This document shows, piece by piece, positions 8,495 to 16,457 of a stretch of DNA of 64,000 nt (position 1 is the first letter of the stretch; every line of letters begins with the position of its first letter). Where the stretch lies: assembly GCA_017551625.1 (NCBI GenBank), contig JAFZLF010000009.1, positions 124,001 through 188,000 of the forward strand, read 5' to 3'. This DNA comes from Clostridiales bacterium (GTDB lineage Bacteria > Bacillota > Clostridia > Saccharofermentanales > Saccharofermentanaceae). The translations under genes were made by a program, and so were the position numbers. A model generated the notes under the pieces. The model saw only the letters and a list, made by a program, of their open reading frames with translations. It had not been told where the DNA came from and ran no database searches.

Positions 8495-9525
8495 ATCCGG
8501 AAGAGACGCACAAGGAACAGATCCAAGCCGATCCTTCGATCGAGGCGATGACACGAGAGGAAGCCATGGAGTATTTCCAGCTTCCGGCCTGGGCGAAAAG
8601 AGAAGATCTGGATAAACAGTTCTGGAAACTCGGGAAGATATATAAAGCGCAGAAAGACGAGCAGAAACTGGCAGACATTTCCGCGGCATATGCGATCGCG
8701 ACCGGAGAGCGTGACCGGAAAAGAGAAGAGAAAAAAGAAGAAGAAACGGCGAAGCACTATTTCGGCAAAACGAAGAAACAGTGGGCCGAATTCTGGCATT
8801 ATGAGTGGTGGAAGTTCGCCATCGCCGCAGCTGCACTCATCATGATCACTTCCGTGATCAGTTATTTCTTTATGGAACCGAAGACGGATTTCCGTGTGGC
8901 TTCGATCGGACACTTCTCCCAGGATACAGAGATGCTTGCCGACTACATGAAGGAGAACTACGGTTTTAAGAATCCGGATGTAGACTTCGCCAATGTCGTA
9001 TCCGATAACGATGAGGGCGAAGAGGTGGAGCCCTATGCGGCCTCCAAGGCCACTTCACTGATCGCCGTACGGCCGGATATCCTGGTGATGGATGCCATGA
9101 CGGCTCCCGCATATGTCATGGGCGAAAATATGATGAATCTCGATGATGTCTATGCGCAGATGCTCGCTACATGGTCGGCGGAGTCGCTCTCCCATATCGA
9201 GCCGTATATGTACTCTAAGGCGAGATTCTACGAAGAATACGCAGACACGCTCCCGCAGGAGTATAGAGATGATCTCGATGCACTCACGCCTGAAGATGAG
9301 ATCGAGCATGTCTACGGTTTTATCATCCGAGACGAGATCGACCGTCTGAGCCTCGGTTATACAGTCAAGTGGAAAGAGTCCGATCCATGCATCATCATCA
9401 GTGTCAATCTCGCGAGCGGACAGGTGGATAAGGCAAAGGAGATCATGCAGAAACTCCTGCTGGATATTCCGACATTCCGCGCGGCCTACCTCGAGACGCA
9501 TCCTTACGCCGAGGCGACGGACTGA
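8491..9525 (+). CDS. Membrane protein with J-domain-like N terminus, function unknown
   Basis: 344 residues, GTG start overlapping the previous stop by four bases. Residues about 23-72 resemble a J-domain helix pattern (AMEYFQLP, FWKLGKIYKAQKDEQKL, ISAAYAIATG), but the HPD tripeptide needed to stimulate DnaK is absent. A highly charged helix (ERDRKREEKKEEE) follows, then an aromatic FWHYEWWKF segment and a single transmembrane helix at about residues 108-127. The remaining ~215 residues would lie outside the membrane and hold acidic segments such as DNDEGEEVEP. I do not recognise that domain. Coupling to the glycosyltransferase suggests a scaffold or accessory for surface-glycan assembly, but this is inference. 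Confidence 0.75.
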   Translation: MNPEETHKEQIQADPSIEAMTREEAMEYFQLPAWAKREDLDKQFWKLGKIYKAQKDEQKLADISAAYAIATGERDRKREEKKEEETAKHYFGKTKKQWAEFWHYEWWKFAIAAAALIMITSVISYFFMEPKTDFRVASIGHFSQDTEMLADYMKENYGFKNPDVDFANVVSDNDEGEEVEPYAASKATSLIAVRPDILVMDAMTAPAYVMGENMMNLDDVYAQMLATWSAESLSHIEPYMYSKARFYEEYADTLPQEYRDDLDALTPEDEIEHVYGFIIRDEIDRLSLGYTVKWKESDPCIIISVNLASGQVDKAKEIMQKLLLDIPTFRAAYLETHPYAEATD

Positions 9526-9560
9526 GTAATAGCGGCGGACGGAAATGTTCCCGCGGTTTC

Positions 9561-10289
9561 TTACATGTCGGTATTTTCTTTAAGTGAAGCGATTTCATCC
9601 GGGGTGAGAGGATACATCTCCCCCGGTTTTTGTCCGTCGCGGAGAGTGAGTGTACCTATGCTCTCGCGGTGAAGCGCGATGACCGGTCGTCCCACGAAGG
9701 CCATCATTCGCTTGACCTGGTGGGTCTTGCCTTCCGTGAGTGTCAAGCGGCACTGCTGATCCGAAAGGAGCGTAAGTTCGGCGGGCTTAAGTTTCTCGGG
9801 AGCGTGTCCCGCTTCCATAAGTGTCATTCCTTTAGCAAACAGAGCAACTTCCTTATCCGTTAAGCTCTCGCCGGTATAGGTCACGAGATAGACCTTCTTC
9901 TGGTGCCATTTCGGGCTGGTGAGACGGTGAGAGAGCTCTCCGTCATTGGTGAGAAGAAGCACGCCCGTTGTATGGTAATCGAGTCTTCCGACGGGGGAGA
10001 TCTTCTTAGATTGTAATGCCCGGGGAAGAAGATCGCCTACGCAGGGAAGCCGGTCATCGGACATGGCCGTCAGGTAATTATCCGGCTTATTAAGACAGAA
10101 ATACAGGTATCGCGAAGAGGTGACCGGTATCCCGTCAAGTGTGAGAAACCGGGCCTGCTCATCCGTGATGTGGAAGGCAGGATCAGAAAGGACATCTTCA
10201 TGAAGACGGACCCGTCCCGCGCGCAAAATGTCCTTGATCTCAGATCGGGTCCCGTAGCCCGAATTAGCCAGCAATTTATCCAATCTCAT
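9561..10289 (-). CDS. Small-subunit-type rRNA pseudouridine synthase (RsuA family)
   Basis: Isomerises a uridine in rRNA; 242 residues from the chosen start. An N-terminal S4 RNA-binding domain (RLDKLLANSGYGTRSEIKDI) is followed by the pseudouridine synthase domain with the catalytic GRLDYHTTGVLLLTNDGE. Later conserved parts are KVYLVTYTG and LTEGKTHQVKRMMAFVG. Domain order and length fit RsuA/YtzG-like enzymes of Firmicutes. A GTG 33 bases upstream (10322) is in frame, but it lacks a ribosome binding site, and an extended -10 box lies between the two starts. That box would begin the mRNA at the A of the ATG at 10289, so a leaderless start is likely. The exact modified uridine is not readable. 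Confidence 0.88.
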   Translation of the reverse strand: MRLDKLLANSGYGTRSEIKDILRAGRVRLHEDVLSDPAFHITDEQARFLTLDGIPVTSSRYLYFCLNKPDNYLTAMSDDRLPCVGDLLPRALQSKKISPVGRLDYHTTGVLLLTNDGELSHRLTSPKWHQKKVYLVTYTGESLTDKEVALFAKGMTLMEAGHAPEKLKPAELTLLSDQQCRLTLTEGKTHQVKRMMAFVGRPVIALHRESIGTLTLRDGQKPGEMYPLTPDEIASLKENTDM

Positions 10290-10295
10290 GCCAGT

Positions 10296-10304
10296 ATTAT
10301 AACA
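10296..10304 (-). promoter_or_regulatory. Extended -10 promoter of the pseudouridine synthase, probably leaderless
   Basis: Read on the minus strand, TGT-TATAAT is followed by exactly six bases and then ATG, which places the expected +1 on the start codon. The -35 region is weak, as is common with extended -10 promoters. Confidence 0.6.
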
Positions 10305-10314
10305 AAATCGATAG

Positions 10315-10332
10315 TTTTTCACGCATGAAAAA
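10315..10332. promoter_or_regulatory. Inverted repeat between divergent promoters
   Basis: TTTTTCA, a CGCA spacer, then TGAAAAA: a perfect 7+7 inverted repeat lying between the two divergent extended -10 boxes. It could be an operator for shared control or a small hairpin; function is inferred only from position. Confidence 0.35.
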
Positions 10333-10343
10333 TGAGAAACTTG

Positions 10344-10352
10344 TGATATAAT
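10344..10352 (+). promoter_or_regulatory. Extended -10 promoter of the Smr gene
   Basis: TGA-TATAAT, about 30 bases upstream of the Smr-protein ATG; the -35 region is poor. Confidence 0.5.
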
Positions 10353-10382
10353 GAATATGTAAGATTCAAAATGAGGGATACT

Positions 10383-10727
10383 ATGGCCGCACGCATTATT
10401 AACATCAAAGAGGGCATGCCCAAGGTAGATGTTGCCACCCGTAAATTACGGTTGGAACTGAATACCATGCGCCGTGTCGGAGTCAACCAGGTGAAGATCA
10501 TTCACGGGTATGGTTCGACCGGTAAGGGCGGCGTGATCAAGTCGGCCACACATGAGGTGCTGCGCACGATGCAAAGTGAAGGGAAGATCTCCCTATTCTG
10601 CCCGGGTGAGCAGTTCGGTCCTTTTGAGACTCTCGGTAAATCGATCGTGGAGAAGTGCCCTTCTTTCCGCAATGATCCGGACTGGGCAAAGGCCAATGAC
10701 GGGATCACCGTGGTACTGATCCGATGA
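10383..10727 (+). CDS. Small stand-alone Smr-domain protein
   Basis: A 114-residue protein consisting almost entirely of an Smr (small MutS-related) domain. Key features are the N-terminal VDVATRKLRLELNTMRRVGVNQ and the loop VKIIHGYGSTGKGGVIK, which carries the HGxGxG signature; the C terminus ends in ITVVLIR. Smr domains bind branched or structured nucleic acid and several act as nucleases; in Firmicutes the domain is better known at the end of MutS2, which this genome also has (51505). ATG 10383 was chosen over the ATG at 10371 because GAGGG sits five bases upstream of it. It overlaps the uracil-DNA glycosylase start by four bases (ATGA), suggesting a joint role in nucleic-acid maintenance. 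Confidence 0.85.
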   Translation: MAARIINIKEGMPKVDVATRKLRLELNTMRRVGVNQVKIIHGYGSTGKGGVIKSATHEVLRTMQSEGKISLFCPGEQFGPFETLGKSIVEKCPSFRNDPDWAKANDGITVVLIR

Positions 10728-11341
10728 AAATTTCCTGGAATGATTTTGTAGAAGAATGCAGGTCCTGTCATGCCTGTCCGCTGGCACAGACGAGAAATAA
10801 TGTCGTCATTTACCGAGGCAGTGTCGTGGCTCCGATTATGTTCGTCGGGGAAGGTCCTGGCGCGACAGAGGATGAGAAGGGTCTGCCGTTTGTCGGACAG
10901 GCGGGAAGACTCCTGCAGCTTCTGCTGGACGCACAGGGATTTAAGGAGAAGGACTTCCATATCGCCAACGTGGTGAAGTGCCGTCCTCCGGAGAACCGCG
11001 TGCCGACAGACAGCGAGGCCGCTGCATGTAAGAGACTCCTCGGAAAGCAGATCCTCATCGCTAAGCCGAAGATCATCGTGCTTCTTGGAAAGACGGCCTA
11101 TACACTCTTTACGGGAGATAAGACTGCCAAGATGACACAGATACGAGGCAGTTTCCTAGAGAAGAACGGATACCTGATCCTGCCGACATTTCACCCGGCC
11201 TATATCCTCCGCAACAATAACGAGCGGATCAAACTGTGGCAGGATATCGCGCTGGTCAGAAGAAAGGCGGAGGAACTCGGTCTGATGGAGGTCCTTCCTG
11301 CTTTGCCGGAAATGCCGTCTGAGCGTCCTTCAAAGGACTGA
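10724..11341 (+). CDS. Uracil-DNA glycosylase, family 4 (iron-sulfur type)
   Basis: Removes uracil from DNA in base-excision repair. It has 205 residues, usual for family 4/UDGa. The active-site motif is VGEGPGATEDEKGLPFVG and the second motif is FHPAYILRN. Four cysteines placed as in family 4 can bind a [4Fe-4S] cluster: C12-x2-C15-x2-C18 near the N terminus supplies two, and VVKCRPPENR and AACKRL supply the others. The ATG overlaps the preceding Smr gene stop by four bases. The C-terminal tail after residue 190 is poorly conserved and proline-rich. The downstream tRNA has its own promoter, so this is the last gene of its operon. Confidence 0.93.
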   Translation: MKISWNDFVEECRSCHACPLAQTRNNVVIYRGSVVAPIMFVGEGPGATEDEKGLPFVGQAGRLLQLLLDAQGFKEKDFHIANVVKCRPPENRVPTDSEAAACKRLLGKQILIAKPKIIVLLGKTAYTLFTGDKTAKMTQIRGSFLEKNGYLILPTFHPAYILRNNNERIKLWQDIALVRRKAEELGLMEVLPALPEMPSERPSKD

Positions 11342-11411
11342 GAAATCCGGGTATCGGACAGCTTTCTCTGTTTCTCTACATGAATTTGTTCGAAAATGCG
11401 GAAGAAAAGTC

Positions 11412-11440
11412 TTGCGCGATGGGATTGATTTTGGTATACT
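11412..11440 (+). promoter_or_regulatory. Promoter of the tRNA-Gln gene
   Basis: TTGCGC, 17-base spacer, TATACT; a good sigma-A match placing transcription start about 15 bases before the tRNA 5' end. Confidence 0.7.
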
Positions 11441-11462
11441 TTCTTCCGTTGATTAGCAACAT

Positions 11463-11536
11463 TGCCGAATTGTGTAAGGGTAGCACTCCGGTTTCTGGCA
11501 CCGTCTGTCTGGGTTCGAATCCTAGTTCGGCAGCCA
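11463..11536 (+). tRNA. tRNA-Gln (anticodon CTG), CCA encoded
   Basis: The 7-bp acceptor stem TGCCGAA/TTCGGCA, a D-arm with GG in the loop, the anticodon loop TTCTGGC (anticodon CTG, reading CAG) and a T-arm with loop TTCGAAT all fold in place. The discriminator is G, followed by a genomic CCA at 11534-11536. The anticodon stem has one C-U mismatch at its outer end. Length with CCA is 74. A promoter and terminator flank it, so it is a single-gene unit. Confidence 0.95.
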
Positions 11537-11540
11537 TAAG

Positions 11541-11579
11541 GCTGTTTCTTCAAAAGAAGAGACAGCTTTCTTTTTTTCT
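11541..11579 (+). terminator. Terminator after tRNA-Gln
   Basis: GCTGTTTCTT pairs with AAGAGACAGC (one wobble) around a six-base loop, followed by a T-rich tract. Confidence 0.9.
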
Positions 11580-11618
11580 CAAAATGAAAATGCATGAAAA
11601 GAAGTGAAAGAAATCGTA

Positions 11619-11647
11619 TTGACAATCCTTTTCTATCTCTTTAATAT
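11619..11647 (+). promoter_or_regulatory. Strong promoter of the deoR-type gene
   Basis: Perfect TTGACA, 17-base spacer, TAATAT: one of the best sigma-A promoters in the window. Confidence 0.8.
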
Positions 11648-11684
11648 ATGTTTCGTTTCTAGTTGAAAACGGGGAGTGAACAGC

Positions 11685-12464
11685 ATGATCAATGTCGATA
11701 GAAGAAAGATGATCCTGGAGATCCTGGAAAATGAGAGCCGTATCTCGACTACAGATCTGCAGACGCGTCTGGGTGTCACCGGGGCTACTGTCAGAAGTGA
11801 TCTTCGTGATCTGGAACGCGAGGGCGCCATCGTGCGTTTCCATGGCGGCGCCAGAATGTCTGATTCCGTGAAGCAGTCCTCCAATCCGGAGAACTACATG
11901 TGGAGGTCGGTGATGTCTGTTGCTGAGAAGACGGCGATCGGCAAGGAAGCCGGACGTTTCGTCCATGAAGGAGAGACGATCTTCATCGATGCGAGCTCGA
12001 CTACTTTTCATATGATCCCGTTTATCAGTAAACTCGACAATATCACGATCGTGACAAATGGTATCCACACCGCGATGGAGATCCAGAGGTATAGTAATTT
12101 CAGAACGGTTCTGGTCGGTGGTGTGCTGAGACCGCACTCCGGCGCGATCGAAGGCCTGCTGTGCGAGGAAATGCTCCGACACATCAGCGGTGACAGTTAT
12201 TTTGTATCGGGAAACGGTTTTTCCATTAACTCGGGATTGACCGGGCATAACTTCTATGAACTGGAACTGAAGAAGCGCTTCGCCGAGAAGTGCAAACGCT
12301 GTATCGCTCTGGTCGATTCATCGAAACTGAATTCTGATTCGGCTTCCTCTTTCATCCCGGCAGAGAAGATCAACGTGCTGATCACGGACTCGGGCATCTC
12401 GGATGCGCAGGCGCAGGAGATCCGCGACTTCGGGATCGAACTTGTCATCGCCCCGTTAGGCTGA
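11685..12464 (+). CDS. DeoR-family sugar-responsive repressor
   Basis: Transcription regulator of 259 residues. An N-terminal winged helix-turn-helix (RRKMILEILENESRIS, then DLQTRLGVTGATVRSDLRDL and the family mark GAIVRFHGGA) precedes the DeoR C-terminal sugar-phosphate sensor domain. Sensor motifs are IGKEAGRFVHEGETIFIDASST, ITIVTNGIHTAMEI and VLVGGVLRPHSGAIEG. DeoR proteins usually sense phosphosugars and repress nearby sugar genes, yet no sugar gene is adjacent here. ATG 11685 follows GGGGAG; the GTG at 11676 overlaps that site and is less likely. Its 3' end overlaps the convergent AraC gene by nine bases. The target is unknown. Confidence 0.9.
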   Translation: MINVDRRKMILEILENESRISTTDLQTRLGVTGATVRSDLRDLEREGAIVRFHGGARMSDSVKQSSNPENYMWRSVMSVAEKTAIGKEAGRFVHEGETIFIDASSTTFHMIPFISKLDNITIVTNGIHTAMEIQRYSNFRTVLVGGVLRPHSGAIEGLLCEEMLRHISGDSYFVSGNGFSINSGLTGHNFYELELKKRFAEKCKRCIALVDSSKLNSDSASSFIPAEKINVLITDSGISDAQAQEIRDFGIELVIAPLG

Positions 12465-13418
12465 TCCGTTCCTGTCGGCTGCGTCGGAAGCGATCTTCTG
12501 TTTGAGCTGTTTCGGCGTGATATTTTTGTGCTTCTTAAACTGCGTGATAAAGTAACTCGATGTCGAGAATCCCGTGTCGAGCGCGATGCTGCTGATGCTT
12601 CTGGATGTGGTAATCAGGAGTTTTTCTGCCTCGGTAAGCCGCACGAACAGAAGGTAATCCGAGAACGTCTGTCCCATGCAGTTCCGAAAGAATCGGGAGA
12701 AATAACTGTAACTCATGTTACACATCTTCGCCATCTGCTCGGCAAGGACCGGATGCATGTAGTTCTTATGAATATGATCGAGCACAGCGTTGAGCCTTAT
12801 GAGATCTTCCTCCTGAATGGAAGCCGTCTTGTAAAGTGAGATCCCGTTCTTCTCCATACGCCGCAGATACCACAGGAATATCCGGAGGATATCGGAGCGG
12901 ATCGCCAGTTCGAAGCCGGGGGCCTGCTCGGTGAATTCGCGGTGATAGTCACGGATGTACTCCGGAATGTGTGTACCCTCAAGTTCGTCCTTCGTGGCCA
13001 GAAGAGAAAAACTGCCGTCATCCGCGCTGCTTCCGGAGAAGGCCGTGCGGAAAGGAAGTATGTACTTGGCACCGGTACTGTAGATAGGGCTCGTGAAGAA
13101 CTGGGCGGGGTCGAACTGCAGACAGTAATACTCACACGGCTCGAAGTGGCGGAAGGCGTGCACCTCGTTTACGTTGATCAGGAGCATATCGCCCTCGTGA
13201 ACCAGTACGTCCCGATTGGCCATGGAGGCATAAAAACTCCCGCGGATCCCGTAGATGATCTCGATAAAATCATGATAGTGCGCAGGGATCTCGCGGCAGG
13301 GATCCTCGTTGCCCAGAAAATGGAGACACGATGCGATGGCGCCCTCCAGGTGGGAACGGTGAAGATCTTCGTATATAGCTTCCCCTTCGTGGGGGATGTG
13401 CTTCGTCTTCATAGGCAA
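12456..13418 (-). CDS. AraC-family regulator with N-terminal cupin
   Basis: 320 residues. The N-terminal cupin half carries the metal- or sugar-binding pattern PAHYHDFIEIIYGIRGSFYA and DMLLINVNEVHAFRHFEP, typical of AraC regulators sensing carbohydrates. The C-terminal double helix-turn-helix spans LAEQMAKMCNMSYSYFSRFFRN and SISSIALDTGFSTSSYFITQFKKHKNITPKQ. A TTG start at 13418 has GGAG eight bases upstream; the ATG at 13412 is an alternative six bases later with worse spacing. The gene converges on the deoR-type gene with overlapping ends. The regulated genes cannot be named from the neighbourhood. Confidence 0.87.
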   Translation of the reverse strand: MPMKTKHIPHEGEAIYEDLHRSHLEGAIASCLHFLGNEDPCREIPAHYHDFIEIIYGIRGSFYASMANRDVLVHEGDMLLINVNEVHAFRHFEPCEYYCLQFDPAQFFTSPIYSTGAKYILPFRTAFSGSSADDGSFSLLATKDELEGTHIPEYIRDYHREFTEQAPGFELAIRSDILRIFLWYLRRMEKNGISLYKTASIQEEDLIRLNAVLDHIHKNYMHPVLAEQMAKMCNMSYSYFSRFFRNCMGQTFSDYLLFVRLTEAEKLLITTSRSISSIALDTGFSTSSYFITQFKKHKNITPKQLKQKIASDAADRNGSA

Positions 13419-13511
13419 GGGTTATGCTCCGATCCTGTGTATCTGAAATCTTCATTCAGAATAACATTATCGGACAAATAATGAAAGGAAAACAGCAAAA
13501 TAGTGAAATTT

Positions 13512-13775
13512 TTACTCTCCGGCGCTTCCGATATCGGAAGTCACGCAGGCATCATGAATCACGACGGAGATGGCATCGGCGAATTCGGCCGGGGAGACGC
13601 CGAGCGCGGATATGATGTCATATAGTATCTTGACCGTAGGGTTGGCGGTGCCCCGTTCGATATTACAGTAGTAGGAATGATTGACGCCGCTACGGTTGCA
13701 GACACTGTTCTGGGAGAGCGCTTTCTGGCGACGGAGATTACGAATGGCGAAACCGACGATCTTATATAAGTCCAT
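13512..13775 (-). CDS. Small XRE-family helix-turn-helix regulator
   Basis: An 87-residue DNA-binding protein starting MDLYKIVGFAIRNLRRQKAL. A helix-turn-helix of the Cro/C1 type covers SQNSVCNRSGVNHSYYCNIERGTANPTVKILYDIISALGVSPAEF. The recognition-helix tail IERGTANPTV is highly characteristic of chromosomal XRE regulators. ATG 13775 is preceded by a near-perfect AAGGAGG; the 22-residue upstream extension in the same frame is not likely to be translated. It lies between a same-strand AraC gene and the divergent esterase-like gene at 14027, so it may control that operon; this is inference. Confidence 0.85.
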   Translation of the reverse strand: MDLYKIVGFAIRNLRRQKALSQNSVCNRSGVNHSYYCNIERGTANPTVKILYDIISALGVSPAEFADAISVVIHDACVTSDIGSAGE

Positions 13776-13981
13776 ATTTTTTGCCTCCTTAATGATGCTT
13801 TCTGGAAATCCGTAAAACAACCCGACTATTTGCAGTTTCATAATACAACCGCGCGGAGGGATTGATAAGGCCGGAAAGAAGAGTTTGTGTCACTTTTCTT
13901 CGAGTTTCCGAACGTAGAGGGCAAATTATTCTTTCTGTGTATAATGTTCAGGAGTTCATGCAAAACCGGGCAAAGTTGTCG

Positions 13982-13987
13982 TATAAT
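13982..13987 (+). promoter_or_regulatory. Candidate -10 box for the 14027-19839 operon
   Basis: TATAAT about 40 bases upstream of the ATG; the -35 region is not consensus. A second TATAAT at 13940-13945 lies further up, so two start sites are possible. Confidence 0.4.
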
Positions 13988-14026
13988 AAAGTGAAGTGAC
14001 AAAAAGCGGAAAGGTACCGATTCTAT

Positions 14027-16423
14027 ATGGCGCAAAGCAGTGATATTCGTTTGCCGTCCTGGATCTCCCCGGGAATGGTTTTCCAGCAGGGTGTTCCCGT
14101 GATCCTCCGTGGAGAGGTAGAGTCGGCGCAGACTCCGGTGACGCTGGAGGTAATGAAGGACCCGACAGATGGGCGTAAGGTATCCAAACTGGATACGGAC
14201 TATGGTGTTATCTTAAGCCTGGAGACGGTCTCGGATGAAAACGGCGGTTTCCGCTTCGAGCTCCCGGCCTACCGTTCTTCTACAGACGCCTATACACTTG
14301 TTTTTCACTCACTGACACAGACACTGACGATCGAGGACTGTCGATGCGGAGACGTATGGCTGATGTTCGGCGGACGCCCGATCTCTTCGGCTATCTCTGA
14401 GACATCGGCGCCGCGTACGCCTCTTAAGAAAGATGTCATGCCGCTCCTTAGGTTTTATTCGCCGAAGCGTAATGTTCTCGACCAAGTTGAGGATCTCTCC
14501 TATGAACCGATCCTGAATGTCGATGACAGTAAGTGGATCCGTATCCGCGATACCAAGGAACTGGCGAAGGTCTCGTCGGTCGCTTTCTCCTACGCGTACC
14601 ATCTGGCCGAGCAGCTCCACTATCCTGTGGGCATACTGGATCTGGCAGAAGAATATGCCCCGATCTACCGGTGGCTCTCGCATCAGGGCATCGACGCCAA
14701 CGAAGCGATCCGCAGTTACCTCGAAGAGAGAAATCTCTATTTCGACGAGGAAGGCTGGCGTGTCAATATCGCCCGTCTCACGGAGAAGAAGGATGCGATC
14801 CTTACGGGTTCGATCCTGAAGGAAGAACCGGCACCGGGTGAAGAACCGAAGAGTGAGGAGTCCTTCGTTTTCGAAGACGAGGAGAAGATCGATGTGCCGG
14901 TCGATCCCGAAGGAGCGCTGGCCTTTGAGGATCAGAAAGCCGGAAAAATAGAAAAGAAAGATGATGATACATCTTCAGGGGAGGAATCTGATCCCGAAGA
15001 TACAGAGGATCCGGCAACAGAGAAGAATGTCTCGGAAGAAGACGATGATGCGCCACCGCTGTCATTCCCGACCGAGGAACTGAAGCATTACGAGAAGCAG
15101 AAGAATAATCACGAACTTCTGAATTCCATGATCCCATCTGCAGAGACCATCATCGAGACCGAGACGCTTGTCTCGGAAGCGGCGCATCGCCCGCTCGTCG
15201 GACCGGCCGATATGATGTCTGTCTTCTATAACCATAAACTGGCTCCGCTTTGTGACATGAGTATCCGTGGTATCGTATTTGCGCCGGACTCGTCCGATGC
15301 CCAGATCGGGAAACCCTATACCGCGATGGTCCGTCAGCTCCTGATGGATCTGGCCGGTGTTTTCGGCCCGAGAGAGATCACGGACAAGCATCAGGTACCG
15401 TCGTTTATCATCATGCAGCTGCATCCGGATGTCATGGATCCGGAACATCCGTTCCGCCATGTCGAGTTTAACGAGAATCTCTGCGCGATCCGCAGAAGAT
15501 TTCCGATGCCGATCGGTATCCTCGGCCAGCACGATCTCCTTCTACCGAACAAGGCGGTCTCCTTCACACTGGGACGCCGCCTGTCGTGTATCGCACTCGG
15601 CCTTCACTTCACCCCGAAGATGCCGGCGTCCTGTCCGGAATGTGTCGGTGTCGAGGTGATCGGCAATAAGGTCATGCTTTCTTTCGATAATACGGTCGAC
15701 GGCCTGCGTCTGTCCGAAACAGAGTCGATCCTCAGAGGATTTGCGGTCTGTGACGAGAGCCGGGTCTATGTGCCGGCACAGGCGAGGATCCTCCATGGCG
15801 TGCGTGTCATGGTCTGGAATGACGACGTTCTTGATCCGGTGGGCGTGACGTACGGATACTGTCCGATCCCGCATCAGGCGACGTTCCGGAACCGTATCGA
15901 TCTTCCGGTACTGCCGTTCCGTTTTGACCGGATCCCGTCTGAGTACTGCCCGGATCTGACATTTACGGCCTGTGAAGATATCGATTTCATCGGCAAAAGA
16001 ACTTGGGACAGTGATTTTGAGAGACTGGAGACCTACCAGATCAGGAAAGGAAAGGCCACGATCAACCGCGAGGTCATGAATAAGACGCAGGGTGCTGCTT
16101 CCCTTCGTATCGAGTATGAGCCGGAGAACAGTCTCCTGTCATTCGGACCGGTGCTCTCGTATGCTTCGGTTCTGGCTCCGCTCCGCTTCTCGAAGGCCAG
16201 AAGGATCTGCCTCGATGTCTTTAATCCGGATCAGTGCGAGAAGACGATGCAGATCTCGGGATTCCGTGGTGAGGCGACGATCCAGATCGGACTGCGCTGG
16301 CAGACGATCTCCCTGAACTGGGCATCCTTTGACGACATGGAGATCTCGGAACTGCTGTTCACCATATTTGACAGGCAGCGCTCCGGTGCCATCTATATCG
16401 ATAATATCCGCTTTCTGCCATAG
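14027..16423 (+). CDS. Sialate O-acetylesterase-fold protein with catalytic motifs lost
   Basis: 798 residues, no signal peptide. The scaffold of sialate 9-O-acetylesterases (SIAE) is recognisable: N-terminal LPSWISPGMVFQQGVPVILRG, TLTIEDCRCGDVWLMFGGRP near residue 110, APIYRWLSHQ (~211-220), YNHKLAPLCDMSIRGIVF (~401-418), GRRLSCIALGLHF (~516-528) and DPVGVTYGYCPIP. Each catalytic landmark is changed. The nucleophile motif GQSNM is GGRPIS, the WYQGESN block is FAPDSSD, and the active-site DIHP block is LLLPNK. An acidic disordered insert fills about residues 264-345. A C-terminal jelly-roll-like region (about 640-798) resembles a carbohydrate-binding module. It is probably a pseudoenzyme that binds rather than hydrolyses. 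It is followed 34 bases later by an AraC gene. Confidence 0.72.
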   Translation: MAQSSDIRLPSWISPGMVFQQGVPVILRGEVESAQTPVTLEVMKDPTDGRKVSKLDTDYGVILSLETVSDENGGFRFELPAYRSSTDAYTLVFHSLTQTLTIEDCRCGDVWLMFGGRPISSAISETSAPRTPLKKDVMPLLRFYSPKRNVLDQVEDLSYEPILNVDDSKWIRIRDTKELAKVSSVAFSYAYHLAEQLHYPVGILDLAEEYAPIYRWLSHQGIDANEAIRSYLEERNLYFDEEGWRVNIARLTEKKDAILTGSILKEEPAPGEEPKSEESFVFEDEEKIDVPVDPEGALAFEDQKAGKIEKKDDDTSSGEESDPEDTEDPATEKNVSEEDDDAPPLSFPTEELKHYEKQKNNHELLNSMIPSAETIIETETLVSEAAHRPLVGPADMMSVFYNHKLAPLCDMSIRGIVFAPDSSDAQIGKPYTAMVRQLLMDLAGVFGPREITDKHQVPSFIIMQLHPDVMDPEHPFRHVEFNENLCAIRRRFPMPIGILGQHDLLLPNKAVSFTLGRRLSCIALGLHFTPKMPASCPECVGVEVIGNKVMLSFDNTVDGLRLSETESILRGFAVCDESRVYVPAQARILHGVRVMVWNDDVLDPVGVTYGYCPIPHQATFRNRIDLPVLPFRFDRIPSEYCPDLTFTACEDIDFIGKRTWDSDFERLETYQIRKGKATINREVMNKTQGAASLRIEYEPENSLLSFGPVLSYASVLAPLRFSKARRICLDVFNPDQCEKTMQISGFRGEATIQIGLRWQTISLNWASFDDMEISELLFTIFDRQRSGAIYIDNIRFLP

Positions 16424-16457
16424 GAAGAACAGGCAGGAACAAGAAAGGAGCCGCCCG

